Source of the DNA: Bacteroidaceae bacterium
GTDB taxonomy: Bacteria > Bacteroidota > Bacteroidia > Bacteroidales > Bacteroidaceae
NCBI GenBank assembly: GCA_024398785.1
Contig: JAKSIO010000001.1
Location: 310,001-374,000, forward strand
DNA length: 64,000 nt
Direction: 5' to 3'
This document shows, in pieces, positions 19,135-29,811 of this stretch. Below the pieces are notes generated by a model, which ran no database searches, had not been told where the DNA came from, and saw only the letters and a program-made list of their open reading frames with translations. Position 1 is the first letter of the stretch, and each line of letters opens with the position of its first letter. Both the position numbers and the translations under genes were made by a program.

Positions 19135-22100
19135 TTATTCTGCTGAATAATCCATTTTGGAAGCGCGTACATAAGATGCGTAGCGTTTCTTTGCCATTTC
19201 CTGAGCAGCATCGAACAACTGCTGAGCTTCTGTAGGATACTGTTTCATTACTGATGCGTAACGAACCTCACCCTTGAGGAACTCCTGGAACTTATCCCAC
19301 TGCGGCTCTTTTGAATCAAGAGAGAACGGATTCTGGTTCTGAGCTTCCAATGCAGGATTGAATCTCCACAAGTGCCAGTAACCGCACTCAACTGCCTTGG
19401 CCTCTTCTGCCTGAGCCTTGCCCATACCAGCCTTAAGACCGTGGTTGATACATGGAGCGTATGCAATTACCAATGATGGTCCAGGATAAGCTTCAGCCTC
19501 GCGGATAGCCTTCAGACACTGTGCCTGGTCAGCACCCATAGCAATCTGAGCAACATATACGTAACCGTATGTTGTGGCAATCATACCAAGGTCTTTCTTG
19601 CGTACACGCTTGCCGCTTGCAGCAAACTTGGCAATAGCACCAAGCGGGGTAGCCTTTGAAGACTGACCGCCTGTATTTGAATAAACCTCTGTATCAAGTA
19701 CCAGAATGTTAACATCTTCGCCGCTTGCGATTACATGGTCAAGTCCACCGTAACCTATATCGTAAGAAGCACCGTCACCACCGATAATCCACTGGCTGCG
19801 TTTGATAAGATATGCCTGGCATTCAAGAATCTGTTTGCAGATGTCGCATCCGCAAGCCTGGCACTTCTCAATAATCTGAGGTGCAAGGGCCTTTGTGGCA
19901 GCGGCATCGTTCTTCTTCTCAATCCATTCTGTGAAGAGAGCCTTAAGTTCAGTGCTGCACTTTTCGCATTCCTGAGCCTGGTTCATAAGTTTCTCAAGAC
20001 GAGCCTGCATTTTCTTGTTTGCAAGCTGCATACCAAGACCGTATTCGCAGAAGTCCTCAAACAGTGAGTTTGCCCATGCAGGTCCCTGACCCTTTTCGTT
20101 TGTTGTATAAGGAGTTGACGGAATTGAACCTGAGTAGATTGAAGAACAACCTGTTGCGTTGGATACAATCTGACGGTCACCGAACAACTGTGAAATCAAC
20201 TTGACGTACGGAGTCTCACCGCAACCTGAACATGCGCCGCTGAATTCGAACAGCGGGGTAGCGAACTGTGAGTTCTTAGGATTAGCCTGGATGTCAACAA
20301 GATCCTGTTTTGAAGATACTTTCTTGACTCCATACTCCCAGTTGGCAGCTTCTTTCTGAGACTCTGCAGCCTCAGGATCAAATGCAACCATCTTAAGAGC
20401 CTGTTTGCCCTTTTCAGGATTGTTTCCAAGACAAACGTCAACGCAGTTACCGCAACCAAGACAATCCATAACACCGACCTGCATACGGAACTTCATTCCC
20501 TTCATTGATGCCGGAGCCTTGAGTTCGATCATATCGCCGTTCATGCCCTTTGCTTCTTCATCGGTCATAACTATAGGACGAATACAAGCGTGAGGGCAGA
20601 CAAATGCACACTTGTTGCACTGTACGCAGTCTGCTGCATTCCATACCGGAACGAATGCGCTTACACCGCGTTTCTCATAAGCGGCTGTACCCTGTGGCCA
20701 TGTACCGTCAATGCTGTCTTTGAATGCAGATACAGGCAGAAGGTCACCGTTCTGTGCGTTGATTGGACGGACAACCTTGTTGATGAATTCAGGATCGTTG
20801 TTGGCAGCAGCCTTTTCTTCTGCAAGGTTTGCCCATGCAGGGTCAACGGCAAGCTGTTTGTATTCGTTACCGCGGTCAACGGCAGCGTAGTTCTTGTTCA
20901 CTACATCTTCTCCCTTCTTGCCGTATGACTTGACAATGAATTTCTTCATCTGCTCAATGGCAAGGTCAACAGGGATAACTTCTGTAATGCGGAAGAATGC
21001 TGACTGGAGAATGGTGTTGGTACGGTTACCAAGACCTATTTCCTGTGCAATCTTTGTTGCGTTGATATAGTAAACCGTAATGTTGTTCTTTGCAAAGTAT
21101 GCCTTGACGTTTGCAGGCAGGTTCTTGGCAAGTTCCTCACCGTCCCATATTGTGTTCAGAAGGAATGTACCGTTCTTCTGAAGGCCGCGTGTAACATCGT
21201 ACATGTGCAGGTAAGCCTGTACGTGGCATGCTACAAAGTTAGGTGTATTTACCAGATATGTTGAGCGGATAGGTGTGTCACCGAAACGCAGGTGGGAACA
21301 TGTGAAACCTCCTGATTTCTTGGAGTCGTAAGAGAAATATGCCTGGCAGTGCTTGTCTGTGTTGTCACCGATAATCTTTACTGAGTTCTTGTTGGCACCT
21401 ACTGTACCGTCAGCACCCAGACCGTAGAACTTGGCCTCGAACATACCTTTGCCGCCAAGAGCAATCTCTTCTTTCTGTGGCAGAGAGGTGAATGTCACAT
21501 CGTCATTGATACCGAGTGTGAACTGGTTCTTTGGCTGTGGCAATGAGAGATTCTCGTAAACGGCAAGAATCTGTGCGGGAGTAGTATCGTGTGAACCAAG
21601 ACCATAACGGCCACCTACAATGACAGGCTTGTTCTGTGCAGGAATGTCCTTGCACTGGGCGAAAGCTTCCACAACGTCAAGATAAAGCGGTTCTCCAAGA
21701 GCGCCGGGTTCTTTAGTGCGGTCAAGTACGGCAATGCGTTTTACTGTTTCAGGAAGAACTTCGCCAAGATACTTGACAGAGAACGGACGATACAGATGAA
21801 CTGATACAAGACCAACTTTCTCTCCCTTGGCCATAAGGTAATCGATAACCTCGCGGGCAGCTTCTGTTACAGAACCCATTGCAATGATAACGCGGTCGGC
21901 ATCGGCTGCGCCATAATATGTGAACGGTTTGTATTCACGACCTGTAATCTTGCTGATTTCTTTCATGTAATCGGCAACGATATCAGGAACTGCATCATAG
22001 TATTTGTTGCAAACCTCACGGTGTGTGAAGAATGTATCAGGGTTCTCTGCCATACCGCGTGCAACTGGCTTGTTAGGATTGAGAGCACGCTCACGGAACT

Positions 22101-22704
22101 CTGCAAGTGCTTTCTGATCAATCAGTGGAGCAAGATCATCGTTCTCAAGAGCCTCAATCTTCTGAATTTCGTGGCTTGTACGGAAACCGTCAAAGAAGTT
22201 TACGAACGGAACGCGTGATTTGATTGCTGAAAGGTGTGCAACACCTGCCAGATCCATAACTTCCTGTACTGAACCTTCTGCCAGCATGGCAAAACCTGTC
22301 TGACGGCATGACATAACATCCTGATGGTCGCCGAATATACAGAGTGAATGTGATGCCAATGTACGTGCTGATACGTGGAATACGCATGGAAGCAGTTCAC
22401 CGGCAATCTTATACATGTTAGGAATCATGAGTAACAGACCCTGTGATGCTGTAAATGTTGTTGTGAGTGCACCAGCCTGAAGTGATCCGTGTACTGCGCC
22501 TGCAGCACCTCCTTCTGACTGCATCTCCTGAACCATTACGGTCTCACCGAAGATGTTCTTTCTGCCCTGGGCAGCCCACTCGTCTACATACTCCGCCATG
22601 GTTGACGAAGGTGTGATAGGGTAAATGGCGGCAACTTCAGAGAACATGTATGCTACATGCGCTGCTGCCTGGTTACCATCACAAGTAAGAAATTTCTTTG
22701 CCAT
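19135..22704 (-). CDS. nifJ: Pyruvate:ferredoxin (flavodoxin) oxidoreductase
   Basis: Homodimeric cytoplasmic enzyme converting pyruvate and CoA to acetyl-CoA and CO2 with reduction of ferredoxin; the main pyruvate-oxidising enzyme of these anaerobes. 1189 residues, the usual single-chain length. Order: N-terminal TPP-pyrimidine domain (IYPITPSSTMAEYVDEWA), transketolase-C-like and EKR regions, two 4Fe-4S ferredoxin motifs (CVQCNKCAFVC and CLGCGNCVDVC, about residues 690-760) and the C-terminal TPP-pyrophosphate domain with GDGASYDIGYGG and NTGGQSS. Further Cys residues (CSGCG near 825) fit the proximal cluster. It is flanked by terminators on both sides, so it is a single-gene unit. Confidence 0.97.
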   Translation of the reverse strand: MAKKFLTCDGNQAAAHVAYMFSEVAAIYPITPSSTMAEYVDEWAAQGRKNIFGETVMVQEMQSEGGAAGAVHGSLQAGALTTTFTASQGLLLMIPNMYKIAGELLPCVFHVSARTLASHSLCIFGDHQDVMSCRQTGFAMLAEGSVQEVMDLAGVAHLSAIKSRVPFVNFFDGFRTSHEIQKIEALENDDLAPLIDQKALAEFRERALNPNKPVARGMAENPDTFFTHREVCNKYYDAVPDIVADYMKEISKITGREYKPFTYYGAADADRVIIAMGSVTEAAREVIDYLMAKGEKVGLVSVHLYRPFSVKYLGEVLPETVKRIAVLDRTKEPGALGEPLYLDVVEAFAQCKDIPAQNKPVIVGGRYGLGSHDTTPAQILAVYENLSLPQPKNQFTLGINDDVTFTSLPQKEEIALGGKGMFEAKFYGLGADGTVGANKNSVKIIGDNTDKHCQAYFSYDSKKSGGFTCSHLRFGDTPIRSTYLVNTPNFVACHVQAYLHMYDVTRGLQKNGTFLLNTIWDGEELAKNLPANVKAYFAKNNITVYYINATKIAQEIGLGNRTNTILQSAFFRITEVIPVDLAIEQMKKFIVKSYGKKGEDVVNKNYAAVDRGNEYKQLAVDPAWANLAEEKAAANNDPEFINKVVRPINAQNGDLLPVSAFKDSIDGTWPQGTAAYEKRGVSAFVPVWNAADCVQCNKCAFVCPHACIRPIVMTDEEAKGMNGDMIELKAPASMKGMKFRMQVGVMDCLGCGNCVDVCLGNNPEKGKQALKMVAFDPEAAESQKEAANWEYGVKKVSSKQDLVDIQANPKNSQFATPLFEFSGACSGCGETPYVKLISQLFGDRQIVSNATGCSSIYSGSIPSTPYTTNEKGQGPAWANSLFEDFCEYGLGMQLANKKMQARLEKLMNQAQECEKCSTELKALFTEWIEKKNDAAATKALAPQIIEKCQACGCDICKQILECQAYLIKRSQWIIGGDGASYDIGYGGLDHVIASGEDVNILVLDTEVYSNTGGQSSKATPLGAIAKFAASGKRVRKKDLGMIATTYGYVYVAQIAMGADQAQCLKAIREAEAYPGPSLVIAYAPCINHGLKAGMGKAQAEEAKAVECGYWHLWRFNPALEAQNQNPFSLDSKEPQWDKFQEFLKGEVRYASVMKQYPTEAQQLFDAAQEMAKKRYASYVRASKMDYSAE

Positions 22705-22765
22705 AGTAATGTATAATTAGTTTATTTATAATCGTTTACGATGTTTACCAAATGTGTGCCTACAA

Positions 22766-22805
22766 GAAAAAAAATACCTTTGCAGTCACTGGAACTGCAA
22801 AGGTA
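22766..22805 (-). terminator. Intrinsic terminator after the small lipoprotein gene
   Basis: Perfect 12-bp stem TACCTTTGCAGT (22805-22794 on the minus strand) / ACTGCAAAGGTA (22786-22775), 7-base loop, then a run of eight T on the minus strand. It would end the esterase-lipoprotein transcripts. Its first arm is also a -7 promoter element (next entry). Confidence 0.85.
22798..22805 (-). promoter_or_regulatory. -7 element of the nifJ promoter, inside the terminator arm
   Basis: TACCTTTG on the minus strand, an exact TAnnTTTG match followed by CA, about 95 bases before the nifJ start. No clear TTTG at -33. Initiation here would start within the hairpin, so nifJ RNA would lack the first arm and escape termination. 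Confidence 0.45.
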
Positions 22806-22852
22806 CAAAAAATATAAAGATACTGAATGTTAATCTTTACAAAAGTATTCTT

Positions 22853-23362
22853 TTACTGGAATATGCTGAAAATGTTTGTAAGAGAATTAGAAATCTTAGA
22901 CACTTCGGTAACTGCAGATTCTACATTTTTTGCTGTATTGCTGTCCTGGGCGGACTGTGCTGCAGAATTGATTATAGTGCCCAGATTAACTCCAGATAAC
23001 GAACTTACAATACCAGTCTTGACTTTGTCTGCAGTATTTTCCTGAATAAGATTTGATGAACCTACAATCATACCTTTGATCAGATCCCCATAGTACTGGG
23101 AACTCTTTTCAGTCTCTTTCAGAGTGTTGTAGTTTGCAGCCAATGTTGCAATATTCAGAAGGTTGTTGACGTTGCTTGCATCGAATTTGCCGTCTGTCTT
23201 GTACTGTGAATATATATTCTTGATGGAGGAACCTACACTCTGACCTGCAGAATATACACCTGAACTTGATGTTGAAGTTCCCAATATACCTGCTGTGCTG
23301 CCGCAAGAAACTGCTGCAAATGCAATTACTGCAAGTACAATTAAATTATAAAGCTTTTTCAT
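22853..23362 (-). CDS. Small putative lipoprotein of unknown function
   Basis: 169 residues with a lipoprotein signal (hydrophobic stretch ending AAVSCGS, Cys about residue 20). The mature part is Ser/Asn/Ala-rich, polar and without Cys, with a predicted helical character and many Ser/Thr. I do not recognise a family. It follows the first esterase gene by 12 bases and is closed by a strong terminator, so it is the last gene of that transcript. A cell-surface or periplasmic location is inferred only from the signal. Confidence 0.7.
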   Translation of the reverse strand: MKKLYNLIVLAVIAFAAVSCGSTAGILGTSTSSSGVYSAGQSVGSSIKNIYSQYKTDGKFDASNVNNLLNIATLAANYNTLKETEKSSQYYGDLIKGMIVGSSNLIQENTADKVKTGIVSSLSGVNLGTIINSAAQSAQDSNTAKNVESAVTEVSKISNSLTNIFSIFQ

Positions 23363-23374
23363 GTGTGTGTAATT

Positions 23375-24496
<1,122 letters not shown>

Positions 24497-24508
24497 TTAG
24501 TAATAAAT

Positions 24509-24535
24509 GAAAGCCCGCACATGGTGCGAGCTTTC
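24509..24535 (-). terminator. Hairpin between the two esterase genes
   Basis: 12-bp stem with one mismatch, GAAAGCCCGCAC (24509-24520) / GTGCGAGCTTTC (24524-24535), and a 3-base loop. The T-run on the minus strand is weak, so it may be a partial terminator or an RNA-stability element that sets different levels for the two paralogs. Confidence 0.5.
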
Positions 24536-24554
24536 AAATGTTATTTCAATTCAG

Positions 24555-25814
<1,260 letters not shown>

Positions 25815-25882
25815 TCAATGCATTACAAAGTGCAATAATAGTGAATTTATTTTAAAAACGCTACTTTGCAGCATTGTTTTTG

Positions 25883-26734
25883 TCAACTGAATACAACAGT
25901 TTTGTTTTTGTACACCAATACCTTATGCTCAATATGCTTCTGAACGGCATGTGAAAGAACAATTTTTTCAAGGTCCTTACCTTTGTTCTGCAGGTCACCT
26001 GGCATATCCTTATGTGAAATGCGTACTACATCCTGACAGATAATTGGACCTGCGTCAAGTTCGGCTGTAACGTAGTGACTTGTTGCACCTATGATTTTTA
26101 CTCCGCGGTCAAATGCAGCCTGATACGGTTTGGCTCCGACAAATGCCGGAAGGAACGAATGGTGAATGTTAATAATGTTGTTCGGATATCGTGCAATCAT
26201 ATCGTCTCCTATTATCTGCATGTAGCGTGCCAGAACAATAAAGTCAATCTGTTGTTCTTCAAGCAGTTTGAGCATGGCGGCCTGTTGCTCTGCCTTGTTC
26301 TCCTTGGTTATAGGGAACATGTAGTAGGGTATGTTGAACATCTTTGCAACATGTTCCATATCCGGGTGATTGCTGATAATGAGCGGTATGTTCACATTCC
26401 ATTCACCTGCACTGTAGCGGCCAAGCAGGTCAAACAGACAGTGTGACATTTTTGAAACAAATATGGCCATGCGTGGAAGTTCGTTGCTGAAATATATCTT
26501 GAAATGCATGTTGTAGCGTTGTGCATACATTGTCCCGAAAAAGTCGGAAATTTTATTGTCTGGGATAAGGAAATTGTTGGTTTCCCATTCAAGACGCATA
26601 AAAAATACGTTTTCAACGTGGTCCACAAACTGGGCAAGGTGAGTAATGTTACCTCTGTTTTCTGTAATGAAATTGGTTATGTCTGCAATAATGCCCGGTT
26701 TATCGGGGCAATGCAGTAAAAGTGTAGCTGTCAT
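25883..26734 (-). CDS. purU: Formyltetrahydrofolate deformylase
   Basis: Hydrolyses 10-formyl-THF to THF and formate, balancing one-carbon pools and supplying formate for PurT-type purine synthesis. 283 residues: an N-terminal ACT domain (LLHCPDKPGIIADIT, residues 6-20) and a formyltransferase-fold domain. Active-site segments are visible: NIHHSFLPAFVGAKPYQAA (near 190-208, Asn and His) and GATSHYVTAELDAGPII (near 215-231, catalytic Asp). It follows the DUF3078 gene by 19 bases in the same direction. Confidence 0.94.
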   Translation of the reverse strand: MTATLLLHCPDKPGIIADITNFITENRGNITHLAQFVDHVENVFFMRLEWETNNFLIPDNKISDFFGTMYAQRYNMHFKIYFSNELPRMAIFVSKMSHCLFDLLGRYSAGEWNVNIPLIISNHPDMEHVAKMFNIPYYMFPITKENKAEQQAAMLKLLEEQQIDFIVLARYMQIIGDDMIARYPNNIINIHHSFLPAFVGAKPYQAAFDRGVKIIGATSHYVTAELDAGPIICQDVVRISHKDMPGDLQNKGKDLEKIVLSHAVQKHIEHKVLVYKNKTVVFS

Positions 26735-26753
26735 ATTGTTGATTGTTATTTTT

Positions 26754-28085
26754 TTACCATGAGTAGTTGAAATTAAGACTGAAATTTTCGTTTATCTGGT
26801 TATAACCCAGTCTTTCATCAGGCTTGACTTTGTCATCAAATCTCCAGTGTACAAACAGTTGCAGTGAAAAGAATCTGTTCAGGTCCACTTTGAATGTATT
26901 TTCTGTCGATGCCTCCACATTTTTGTAACTTGTAAAGAAATGAGCCTTTCCGCGCCATGTGAAGTTCTTGAAAATTGTCCAGACAATGTTGGCCTCGACT
27001 CTGGAACCAATGTCGGACAGGTAATGTCCTTCCTGGATACCGTAATTGGGAGCAAGCCTGTCCACATTAACGTAACGGCAATTGTATGCCAGAGGAGAAA
27101 TCTGTGCGGACAATTCTATGCCTTTTTTCTTGAATTTAGGTTTGTAGTCCAAACCTATGGAGAACGATGCGTATGCCGGTGCGCAGAATCTGGATTTCAT
27201 AAGTCCATTGTCGTCATGTACAGGCAGGAACTGGGTATATGCCTGCAACTGTGACGAATAATACCATGATTTGGCAGCCTGCAAACCTAATTTTGAAGTA
27301 ATACGGAACAGATCGGAGTTGGGACGGAACTTGTATTTCCCGTCTACTTCTGACGAATAGTATCCCAGTTTTGCTTCAAGCATATTGTTCCAGGTAACCT
27401 TGTTTTTTGCGTAATTTGCCTCAAGTCTCAGTTCGGCGGCCAACTGGTTGTTGGACTCGCCTCCTTTATACCAGTTCTGCGAGTATGCGTTCTGTGAAAA
27501 TTTTACAGCAAGATATCCGGGAAATCTCCAATAACTGGGCTTTGCACTGACCAGGTCAACATCCTGTTCATTTACATTTACTTCATTGCCTTGCACCATG
27601 TTGTTGAAATCTATGCCGCGTGAATCCATCACGTTGGCGTGTGATGCTGTCGACTGGCTCATTATGTCATAGTCAAGGTATCTGATCTGATCAGGCATTT
27701 CAATGTATATTCTGGACAGTGCACGGTTCATGGTTTTGTATCTTTCTATGTCATTGTCAAAACCGGTACGGTCTATCCTTAAAAGAGTGTCACTGCTGTC
27801 ATATCCGGCAATAAAGTTGTTGACCGAACTTTCTCTGATGGCATCGCTGTAAACTGTAAGCGGAAAGAATAGTCGGAAATAATAGGGATTGTCGGCAATG
27901 ACAATTATACTGTCCTCTTCGAACAGTGAGAAATATGAATAATATGAATCCAGCGAGTCCGGATGAACTTTGGACAATGAATCGGCAAAGACTTCCAGAG
28001 ACGTGTATGATGTTGCTTTGGACTTTATTGGAACCACCAGAAACAACAGCAATAAATGTAAAGCAAGTTTAAAATTTCTGCACAT
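26754..28085 (-). CDS. DUF3078 outer-membrane protein
   Basis: 443 residues with a signal peptide (hydrophobic stretch at 8-24). The C-terminal half matches the DUF3078 pattern as I know it: NWYKGGESN (near 215) followed by alternating aromatic/hydrophobic strands and a terminal aromatic residue (NFNYSW), as in an outer-membrane beta-barrel. The N-terminal ~150 residues are Ser/Asp/Tyr-rich and of unknown fold. Function is unknown. It is first in a two-gene unit with purU and shares a divergent intergenic region with pyrG. Confidence 0.75.
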   Translation of the reverse strand: MCRNFKLALHLLLLFLVVPIKSKATSYTSLEVFADSLSKVHPDSLDSYYSYFSLFEEDSIIVIADNPYYFRLFFPLTVYSDAIRESSVNNFIAGYDSSDTLLRIDRTGFDNDIERYKTMNRALSRIYIEMPDQIRYLDYDIMSQSTASHANVMDSRGIDFNNMVQGNEVNVNEQDVDLVSAKPSYWRFPGYLAVKFSQNAYSQNWYKGGESNNQLAAELRLEANYAKNKVTWNNMLEAKLGYYSSEVDGKYKFRPNSDLFRITSKLGLQAAKSWYYSSQLQAYTQFLPVHDDNGLMKSRFCAPAYASFSIGLDYKPKFKKKGIELSAQISPLAYNCRYVNVDRLAPNYGIQEGHYLSDIGSRVEANIVWTIFKNFTWRGKAHFFTSYKNVEASTENTFKVDLNRFFSLQLFVHWRFDDKVKPDERLGYNQINENFSLNFNYSW

Positions 28086-28110
28086 TTATTATTGGACTGA
28101 ATTTCGAATG

Positions 28111-28118
28111 CAAAGTTA
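28111..28118 (-). promoter_or_regulatory. -7 element for the DUF3078-purU unit
   Basis: TAACTTTG on the minus strand, an exact TAnnTTTG match 25 bases before the start codon. A TTTG at 28136-28133 is only 14 bases upstream, so the -33 box is not convincing. Confidence 0.45.
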
Positions 28119-28151
28119 GAAAAAAATGAATACAAATAGCAGGATTTTTAT

Positions 28152-28159
28152 TACCTTTG
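28152..28159 (+). promoter_or_regulatory. -7 element for the pyrG-yidC unit
   Basis: TACCTTTG followed by CA, an exact TAnnTTTG match 23 bases upstream of the pyrG ATG. No TTTG at -33. Confidence 0.45.
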
Positions 28160-28182
28160 CAGCTTGTTAATAAACGTAATAT

Positions 28183-29784
28183 ATGGAAACCAAGTACATC
28201 TTTGTAACAGGCGGTGTTGCATCGTCTTTAGGAAAAGGAATTATATCCTCTTCAATAGCCAAACTTCTGCAGGCTCGTGGCTATAATGTTACCATTCAGA
28301 AATTTGATCCGTACATCAATATAAATGCCGGATTGTTGAATGCCAATGAACACGGAGAATGCTATGTTACTACAGATGGACACGAAGCAGACCTTGACCT
28401 TGGTCATTACGAGCGTTTCCTTGGTGTTGAAATGACAAAGCAGAACAACATTACAACTGGACGTATCTACCAAAGTGTAATCAACAAGGAACGCAGGGAA
28501 GAATATCGCGGAAAAACAGTCCAGGTAGTTCCTCACATCACAAATGAGATAAAGATGAATATGACCGCTCTGGGCAATAAATTCCATTACGATTTTGTTG
28601 TTACCGAGATTGGCGGTACTGTTGGCGATATTGAATCACTTCCATATATAGAATGTGTACGCCAGCTTAAGTGGGAACTTGGTAAGAATGCACTCAGTGT
28701 TCACCTTACTTATGTACCGTATCTTGCTGCTGCAGGTGAAATGAAAACCAAACCTACACAACATTCCGTACAGAAACTTCAGTCACTTGGCGTCCAGCCT
28801 GATATTCTTGTTCTGCGTGCAGAACAGGATGTTGATGATGACATGCGCCGTAAGGTAGCTCTGTTCTGTAATGTTGATGCTGATGCAGTAATTCAGTCCA
28901 TTGACGTTCCTACAATTTACCAGGTTCCAATCAATCTGCTTAACCAGAATATGGATAAAATTATTCTGCGCAAAATGGGACTTCCCGTTGATGACAAAGA
29001 ACCTGCACTTGATGATTGGCGTGCATTCCTCAAACGCCGTCAGGAGGCTAAGGCTGTTGTTAAAATTGCACTTGTAGGCAAATATGAGCTTCAGGATGCT
29101 TATAAATCCATTATGGAATCATTAAGTCAGGCCGCCACATACAATGACAGCAAGCTTAAACTTGAATTTGTGTACAGTGAAAACCTGAACGCAGAGAATA
29201 CAGCCGATATCCTGAGCAAGTATCAGGGCATTCTGCTGGGCCCGGGATTTGGCCAGCATGGTGTGGACGGCATTTATCTGGCTGCAAAGTATGCCCGTGA
29301 AAACGATGTTCCTACATTGGGTATTCAGTTGGGTATGCAGTGTATGGCAGTTGAATTTGCCCGCAATGTTATAGGTTATGCCGATGCCAACGTAAAAGAA
29401 CATAATCCTGAAACACAGCACAATGTGATTGATCTTATGGAAGAGAACAAGGTTATGACTTCCATGGACGGAACTATGCGTCTTGGTTCTTTTGAATGCG
29501 TATTGCGCAAGGGCAGCCGCACTGAAAAAATATTTGGAAAAGAAACTGTCAGCGGCCGTCACCGTCACCGTTATGAGCTGAACAATGCGTTTGTAAAAGA
29601 CTTTGAAAAGGCCGGAATGCAGTGTGTAGGAGTTAATCCTGAAACACATCTGGTAGAGATTGTTGAAATCCCAGGTCTGCGCTGGTATATCGGTGTTCAG
29701 TTCCATCCTGAATATGAAAGTTCGGTACTCAATCCGCATCCGTTGTTCCTCTCTTTCATCAAAGAATCTCTTTCATCAAAGTAA
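28183..29784 (+). CDS. pyrG: CTP synthase with altered glutaminase site
   Basis: Converts UTP to CTP using ATP and ammonia, normally from glutamine. 533 residues: N-terminal synthetase domain (P-loop GGVASSLGKG, EIGGTVGDIESLP, MKTKPTQHSV) and a class I glutamine amidotransferase domain (about 295-530). In the amidotransferase the nucleophile motif GICLGMQ reads GIQLGMQ: the Cys is Gln382 (codon CAG). His508 and Glu510 of the triad remain (QFHPEYE). The glycine-loop region reads GPGFGQHGVDG, with His where Arg is usual. In the synthetase domain the near-invariant DPGT reads NAGL (48-51). Ammonia-dependent synthesis may be retained, but glutamine hydrolysis should be lost. The reading frame is intact and yidC follows as usual. 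Confidence 0.93.
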   Translation: METKYIFVTGGVASSLGKGIISSSIAKLLQARGYNVTIQKFDPYININAGLLNANEHGECYVTTDGHEADLDLGHYERFLGVEMTKQNNITTGRIYQSVINKERREEYRGKTVQVVPHITNEIKMNMTALGNKFHYDFVVTEIGGTVGDIESLPYIECVRQLKWELGKNALSVHLTYVPYLAAAGEMKTKPTQHSVQKLQSLGVQPDILVLRAEQDVDDDMRRKVALFCNVDADAVIQSIDVPTIYQVPINLLNQNMDKIILRKMGLPVDDKEPALDDWRAFLKRRQEAKAVVKIALVGKYELQDAYKSIMESLSQAATYNDSKLKLEFVYSENLNAENTADILSKYQGILLGPGFGQHGVDGIYLAAKYARENDVPTLGIQLGMQCMAVEFARNVIGYADANVKEHNPETQHNVIDLMEENKVMTSMDGTMRLGSFECVLRKGSRTEKIFGKETVSGRHRHRYELNNAFVKDFEKAGMQCVGVNPETHLVEIVEIPGLRWYIGVQFHPEYESSVLNPHPLFLSFIKESLSSK

Positions 29785-29811
29785 TTAATAACCTACATAC
29801 ATATATATAAA

